A stretch of DNA of 64,000 nt. Source: Pterobdella sp. o SKG-2022. Lineage: Eukaryota; Annelida; Clitellata; Hirudinida; Piscicolidae. Location: contig OZ038325.1 of the NCBI GenBank assembly GCA_964035795.1, positions 9,422,875 to 9,486,874 of the forward strand. Reading direction: 5' to 3'. The notes below the pieces were generated by a model that saw only the letters and a list, made by a program, of their open reading frames with translations, searched no databases and was not told where the DNA came from. Made by a program: the position numbers and the translations under genes. Each line of letters opens with the position of its first letter. Within the stretch, counting starts at the first letter, position 1. Below are positions 55,917 to 64,000 of the stretch, piece by piece.

Positions 55917-56718
55917 TGTGGGTATTCAAATTATTGGAAAAATTTTTTTCCAAAAATTGGTAGCATATAAATGGACTTGAAATGATAATGATGAGGATGA
56001 AGGGGATGATGATGAAAAGATAGAGGATGATGATGAAGAGGAGGAAGAAGATGATAATGATGAAAATGATGGTAACTAACTTGAGACTAGAAGAACTTGT
56101 TTAAGTTGGAAGTATTCAAACTTGGAGGAGTGATGGTGTGTGCGCTTGTTACTCCTGGTGGTCCAATGAGCCTAGTTGTGTGGTAACAACCATTATTAGT
56201 GTGTATTGAATACAATATGGTGATGTGTTATGGAAGTGAGACTATTTGTGATCAGATGAACTCACATAAGACTCGCCCTCCAGTTCCACATAAAATGTTT
56301 GAAGTTTCAAGGAGTCATTCACTTGCAAGACACACTGTTCAGTTTTTTGTTTGTTAGTTACACATTTGTTTTTGTGTATATTTATTTTATAACAATGATA
56401 AAACCAATAAGACTATTAATTAATAAATATTCATTCTTTTAATTGAATGATTTAGTATTATTTGAGATGAAGGATATTGAAACAGATAAGTGATAAAAAT
56501 CAATCTATATATAAATTTAATATTTTTGTTGAACTTTTGATCTTATGTGGTCTCTAATAATGAAAAATAAAGATATACAAGTCTCAGCAGATATTTTTAA
56601 GCATTATTAAAATTGAATTGAGATTAGAATCAAAACTAGTGTTTACTTTTCCTTGAATAAAATCTCCACAGCAGTAGGCAGGTTTCTGGTTGAACAACAC
56701 AACATCTAATTTTGGCAT
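53893..56718 (-). CDS. Alpha-arrestin (ARRDC family), complete, 12 exons
   Basis: An adaptor family that links membrane proteins to NEDD4-type ubiquitin ligases in endocytic sorting (family knowledge). Exons: 56647-56718, 56266-56334, 56081-56171, 55727-55805, 55573-55614, 55423-55496, 55197-55289, 54998-55039, 54748-54846, 54447-54547, 54094-54331, 53893-53944. All phases join in frame to about 350 residues with start ATG 56718 and stop TGA 53893-53895. The arrestin N-domain shows CCGDFIQGK, LEGESYAHW, VPSSFQGSIGHIRYWVKA and RNWAPDVK. The C-domain shows KKLCCMCCASEPV, NGYQVGEDI, VPPTVNSIINCPNIRVEH and YPIIIGLPT. The tail is Pro-rich (MPPPPSF, PPPLPYP) but has no PPxY motif. The 42-nt exons 55573-55614 and 54998-55039 are near microexon size. 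Confidence 0.88.
55843..55920. repeat. TG dinucleotide repeat
   Basis: An almost uninterrupted tg run of about 78 bp in an intron of the alpha-arrestin gene, followed by a gat/gaa-rich purine stretch to about 56070. Confidence 0.95.
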
Positions 56719-59191
56719 CTTAGTTTGGCTGATCTAAAAAATTTAATGACTCATAGTAACATATGAATTATAGTAATTTACAATAAACCAATTTAATTAA
56801 TAGAAAAATGCTGAGTAACCAAGTTTGGGGAAGGTTCCAACTATAATCCTTCTACTGGTTGTACTATTGAGAGTCCCAAAATTTATAGAGTAGGATATTA
56901 TATATATAGAAATTTGAAGTTAATTTGGTCGATTGGATTTAATGACAGATTCAATTCACATACCTGAAGATTTTGGCTGACTACGTTAAAGAATTTTGGA
57001 GGAGATATTGGTAATACCGAATTAAATCATGATGCGCTTAATTCTTTTTTAAATTAATTTGAAAAATATAAATTTTTAATTTTTTTTTATTGAAAAAATA
57101 AAAATTATGATTCATAAACAAATGCAGCAATTACAAATTTTTGAATGGAGTGCCTATCTCGAATTAAATAATAATGCGCAAAAAATTTTTTTGATTAATT
57201 TGAAAATTATGAATTTATAATTTTTTATTTATTAAAAAATATATGCATAATCAAAATTATAATTTATAAAAAATTTCTTTTTAAAAATTTTTAATTCATA
57301 CATTATTAGAATCTTAAAAATGAGAAAATTGAAATCAGTTTACTGAAATCCATTTAGTTTCACAAAAATTATAATTTTTGAATAACCAATAATTATAAGG
57401 TTAAACATTTTGTAAGTATTGCCCGAAAGAGGTTAATAATACAAGAAAACACATTGCATGATATCCTAGAATATCGAAAAGCTTAGTTTTTCAAAATGAA
57501 TATATTAACTGTTATGTTTTTTATATTATTATAAAATTAAACTTGACCGATTTCTCAAAATGTTTCATTATCAAATATAGAAAAATTGTAATTAGATTAA
57601 AGAAAAGTTTAAATTTATTATATTGTGTAAATAAAATATTATAAATTAATTTAATTTCATTATATGAACAGAAAAACTCGAATCAACTCTCTATTTTCTG
57701 TTTTTCTGTTCTTGGTCATCGAAGTAAATTGCATATCTCTAATCTTTTCTTTTCACAATTCTCGAAAAGTTTGTTCCTACCCAGCACAACACTTATCTCA
57801 ATAGTGAAAACCTCGTCCCTTTTTCTCAGTCTGGTTTTCGAGAACTCCATTCTAATACAGTGATAACTATAGCTAGTATTATTTTTCCGGGGGGCATTGT
57901 TATGCTTATAACATTTGCATAGTTTGTTTCATTCATGTGGTTTTTGGCTTCTTGAGATTTCAAGTCGAGTGGTGAAAGGGTGATCTTTGGCATGATTTTG
58001 GAGACACTTTGATACAAATTAGAATGAATTAGAATATAAATATAAACCATATCAATGGTATATAATATTAGTTATATATCAGGCTGATTTTTTCACCAAA
58101 AAGCTCTTTGGTATTAGTTATCAGTTTTTAGGTTAAATACCACTTCTCAGCCTTTTTTCATATTTTTATCTCAAAAACTAAAATTAAAACTGTATTAAAG
58201 CAGAAAAAAACTTAGTGATTAATAGTTAAAACATCAATAAGTCAAGCTATGTATTAAAGAGACGTTATAAAAGTGGTAAAGGGTGAAGTGGAAAGATACA
58301 TAAAAAGCAACTCAACGACAAGAGGCAAAAGCAAGCCCGAGAGCACTAAATAAGAGACCATATCATGGGCTTGCAAACATGCCCGTTGCTTAAGTTGAAG
58401 GAATTTTCGATAATTCATTCCTAATTTTCGTTTTAAACTACTTAATTCTTCAACATACATAGGAATAAAATATTTTTGTTGTTTTTTTCTCATATATGCA
58501 AGTATATTACATAGCGATAAAAATGTGGACTGTCTATTATATAACATTTTGATTATTATGTAAATCTATGAAAAAAGTTTTCAAAACATTTGTAGGTGTA
58601 TTAAAAATTTTCATGTTTTTATACATTGTAAAAAGTGATAGAAAGTAAACAGTTACTAGTAAATACTAAGCAGTACTAGACTGGAAATTGTCATTCTGTC
58701 GAAGTACTTGAGAGCACTAAAGATCCTTGAACGAGTGTGTTATGAATGCAATCAAATTATACTTTGTTATCTTTATTTATAACCTGTTATCTTTTCAATT
58801 CAGTGCCATAATAATACTAAAAAAAATTCATTAGGTCACAGTAAGTTGAGGTTTCTGGTAAAATGAAGATTGTGATATTGTGAGACTTTCAACTTTATAC
58901 ATTGAATGGTTTTTATTATTTCCACAAATTGATTATTACTTTTAAAATTTTAGTTATCTCCTTTTGCTCAGAATGTCCTAGTTAACCCTTTCTTCAGTAA
59001 AGTTATTTTCTTCCACACGCGGAAATGATGCATTAAGATTGTAAAATTATATTCAATACTCAGTCTACGTCGAAAACACCCATCTTAAAAAATATTTTTT
59101 TAAATTTCTTAAAAACTGTGCATAATTTAGGATTGTTGGAATGCATTAACTTTGCTACTTAGCATAACCTTTACCTTTGCACGGAGGCATC
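56719..59191. other. Intergenic AT-rich region between divergent genes
   Basis: Upstream of both the alpha-arrestin (minus) and the CCNDBP1-like gene (plus). Apart from the reverse-transcriptase scrap at about 57761-57890 and a diverged direct duplication (gaattaaat...atgcgc at 57019 and 57161), I see no exon. Confidence 0.45.
57761..57890 (+). mobile_element. Reverse-transcriptase fragment of a second LINE
   Basis: The plus-strand frame reads YLNSENLVPFSQSGFRELHS, the finger motif of non-LTR reverse transcriptases (SQSGFRxxHST). Flanking frames decay at once, so this is a truncated remnant. It differs from the LINE at 47-50 kb at the same motif (FQSAYRPFHST). Confidence 0.6.
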
Positions 59192-61832
59192 ATGAGTGAG
59201 AATGACAAGAAAGTTTGCCAACTTTTGGCTAATCTCAAAGAAAGCATTCAAAGTCTTTGGAATAATGTTGAAGGTATTCATATAGATATATGTCGTTTGT
59301 TTATTTACTTTAAAACATGACTTTAACTTTTTCAAGACGATTCAGTCAAACATGAACCCTCTCTAGACGACCAAGAAACTTTTTGGAAAAAACTTCGTTA
59401 GTCACAATATAATTAATTTAACAAACTTTTTTCCAGCCATTAAAACTTCAAATTATACATAAATGCGTTTAATTTTAAACCTTCACGACCGTTTAATGAT
59501 TGCAAATTTTAACAGCATACTGCACTATATGAATAAAAAAATTAGAATTTTTCATCCATCCTCCATCATTATTTTCTGCATTCTCAACCTTTCAACTTTT
59601 CTAACCAGAGGAATGTGCAGCATGTATCTCTCAAGATGCCTCCAAGATCTCTTTGTCATGCTCTGCCCTTCCATTCCCTGATTGCCAGGTGAGTGGCATT
59701 TTAGAAATAGTTTTAAAAATTTAATCTAAAATTTCACATCTTGATCCACATTAAATTTTTGTGTAAGTCCCAATAGTTGAGGTACCAAAAGATATAAAAT
59801 CATAATGCAGAATATTTAAGAATTCTTCATTTTGCAGAACAAACTAATAAATTTATCAAATTTAAAAAATCCTTTTATTAAGGCTTTAATGATGAAATGT
59901 TTGATAATCGCCCAGAACTTGCAAACCACTGTGGACAACACTCACCAGCACTTTACTCTCCTCACTGACATTTGTCATGCTTACCATGCCAAAATCAACT
60001 GTAATGAGGTATCTGATGCTTCATTATATCACTTCATATCACAAGATTGCTTGTTTGGTAGGGGCTTCAATTTTGCTCAAGCATGAAGTTGAAAGACACT
60101 CAAACATATGTCATACACAAAAAAATATATACACACACAGGCCCCATGTGGTGACTTGAGTTATGGGAATGCCCTCAACAAGCACATATACACTTATGTG
60201 CAGACCCTCTCCAAAAAATTCGTTGCTCTCATTGACTCACTCATTGATGACAGCTTGAGGAGGTGATGGTGGCTTGGAACTTATCAATTTTGAAATTCAT
60301 TTAAATTTATTTTTTGTAACGAAAAACATCAAATAAGGGGAAATTTTAATACATTTATTGAAAATAAAACGGCTAAGGTTTTATGGTAAGGCTAAACTTA
60401 TTGAAAATTATAGCTTCCGATTCTCAATAAATGTATTAAAAATTCCTCTTATTTGATGTTTTTCGTTACAAAATATTGAAGAAAAATACATATGATGTCT
60501 CTGAAAAGTTAAATTTATTTTTTATTTTGATTTTTTGAAATTCATTATTTTTTTTTAGTTTTCTAATATTTTTAAATTTCTAACTCATCTTATTTACATG
60601 GTTGAGCAGCAAAAGAAAGTATTTGGCAAGGGCTGGTGTAGTGTGGGAGATCGTGGAAAATGTAGAAGACTTGCCCAAAAGTTGGTTCAATATTATAATA
60701 TCATATATACCATTTGTTTGGTCAAATGACAACTGCAGTGTTATTTTTCAAATAGATTCACAGCTTTTATTAATGATTGTTTCACAGACAATGCAGAGGC
60801 AGTCTTACAAGATCTGCAGACCACTCATGATTTGATTACTGATGCCTTTGATGAGTTGAATCAGGTTGGTGGGGGTGTTTTCCCAGTTGTCTTGTTAAAT
60901 GTCTGTATTTATTATTCCATTGTATTTCCATAGGCCATAGGAGACAATGAGAAGGATAATGAGGATGATGATGATGATGACAAGGCTGGAGGTGATGATA
61001 ATGATGAGGATATGAACGTCAAATGGAGGAGTGAAGATGTGGAAGTGGTTAGTGCTTTTGAGTATAAAACTACAGCCGCAAAATTGTTTCTAGAGCTGTG
61101 TAATATATTAACAATGACAACCACAAAATGATATTATGAAAGGCAAAAAGTGTATTGGGGCTGCTGAAGACAGTGCAGGCTAGTTTGTCTACATGGATGA
61201 AAAAGCTGAAGAAGTTTGTGTTGCCAAAACCACCTACCTCTGCTTCTGACTTTGATGAAGTCTTTGAGAAGCTGTCAATCCAAGATGAAACTGCATTCAG
61301 TTGGTCTTCATATCTATTTTCCTACCTATCTACTTAGAACTTCATCTCCATATACCCACTAACACACAGATGTTTTTATAGATGGCTTGCCCCCCAAAGC
61401 ATTAGAAATATCATCTCTAGTTGATGATTTAGTCTCTTCCCTGTACTCTCTAGAGAAGGAATACAGCTCCAAAAAGGTTTTTTTGGGGGAGTATATGTGG
61501 GTTTGAGCCAAATGATGGGTGTATCTATAATTTTTTCTGCCCATTATTAATGGATTGAACAGTCTTGATGTGTTGATAGGTAAAAGAACTTAATGAACTT
61601 GTGGCCTCTTGTATCTCCATCCACCAGTTTGTACATTTTCGATTTTAGGGAAAAAATTAAAATATTATTTTAAAAATTTTATTTATTCAGAATTTATTTT
61701 TTTCTTAATTATATTTTTAAATTTTGCAGGCAGTGTTTCAAAGACAATGAGAGTATTTCAAAAACTGACTTCATGTTCAAAGCTTTGGAGCACAACATCA
61801 AAAAGTGCACCGATGCAATCGAAAAAGCATAA
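59192..61832 (+). CDS. CCNDBP1: CCNDBP1/GCIP-like cyclin-D1-binding protein
   Basis: In vertebrates this all-helical protein binds cyclin D1 and restrains cell-cycle entry (family knowledge). Exons: 59192-59273, 59337-59396, 59609-59688, 59838-60008, 60141-60262, 60610-60680, 60788-60864, 60934-61047, 61143-61299, 61382-61476, 61580-61626, 61730-61832. All phases join, giving a protein close to the human length of 360. Visible family motifs: ETFWKKLQ, SALPFPDCQ, AGVVWEIVENVEDLPK (human VW.AC..MPQIPRDN), an acidic run (residues coded at 60970-61010) followed by VKWRSEDVEV, SVLGLLKTVQASLS, LEISSLVDDLVSSLY, and an end of NIKKCTDAIEKA before TAA at 61830-61832. AATAAA follows at 61986-61991. Confidence 0.88.
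60312..60473. repeat. Foldback element in CCNDBP1-like intron
   Basis: The left arm (60312-60364) and right arm (60422-60473) are near-perfect inverted repeats of about 52 bp, separated by about 57 bases. The arms start tttgtaacgaaaaacatc. It lies wholly inside the intron 60263-60609 and has no coding capacity. Confidence 0.85.
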
Positions 61833-62060
61833 TATTTTTGCCCAGTAAATATCAATTTTATTCGTGAAATTATTTTCTACGATCGTTGTTTAACTCTTAC
61901 GTTAATTATTAGTTTCACCATATTAAAGTTTAGATTTGCTTTGAAAGTTCCGAACAATTTAAAATTTTGCTTTATGTGATTCAAAAATAAACAGATTTTT
62001 TCGGGTTTTAAATTCTTTTTCAAGTTACATTTTGAGAGCTTTATTTAAAGTGAATTTTCA

Positions 62061-64000
<1,940 letters not shown>

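Noticed and set aside
58131..58165. U2-snRNA-like start (taccacttctcagcctttttt)
   Set aside because: It matches only the first 20 or so bases of U2 loosely. The branch-site recognition region and downstream stems are absent.

Overview
This window is AT-rich nuclear DNA from an invertebrate animal. Genes are split by short GT-AG introns. There are long AT-rich intergenic stretches, dinucleotide and minisatellite repeats, tRNA-derived SINEs, decayed non-LTR retrotransposons and one 200-N assembly gap (34588-34787). The KIF19-type kinesin, CDYL-like protein, TFIIIC subunit, CCNDBP1-like protein, class-II DYRK kinase and alpha-arrestin are all typical of animals. I cannot place the phylum. There are no CRISPR arrays, operators or prokaryotic gene clusters.

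Layout. 1-2.7 kb: intergenic, with a SINE (minus), a minisatellite and a perfect AT hairpin. 2.7-6.8 kb (minus): an uninterrupted ORF for a rhodopsin-family peptide-type GPCR with a roughly 640-residue N-terminal region and a large loop insertion. 6.8-19.3 kb: gene-poor AT-rich DNA with a second SINE copy. 19.3-22.6 kb (plus): intronless poly-Q/N C2H2 zinc-finger protein. 23.9-30.9 kb (minus): many-exon coiled-coil protein of unknown identity. 33.1-39.3 kb (minus): KIF19-like kinesin, interrupted by the gap and a long TG repeat. 40.9-44.5 kb (plus): CDYL-like chromodomain/crotonase protein, head-to-head with the kinesin and tail-to-tail with the next gene. 44.8-52 kb (minus): GTF3C2-like WD40 subunit of TFIIIC with a LINE copy in an intron. 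53.2 kb (plus): a small exon possibly encoding a BORC subunit. 53.9-56.7 kb (minus): complete 12-exon alpha-arrestin. 57.7 kb: a reverse-transcriptase scrap. 59.2-61.8 kb (plus): CCNDBP1-like protein. 62.1 kb to the end (plus): class-II DYRK kinase, cut by the window edge.

The genes look like unrelated housekeeping, signalling and chromatin genes, not a pathway cluster. I joined exons by hand, using reading frame, splice phase and family motifs. Boundaries called exact are internally phase-consistent; those marked about are not.

The points most worth checking are the high share of splice donors with T at +3 (about half of those I could place), the GPCR's very large ectodomain, a pair of intronic stem-loop copies with compensatory changes, a foldback family sharing a GAAGCTTTTCG core, and an alpha-arrestin tail without a PPxY motif.
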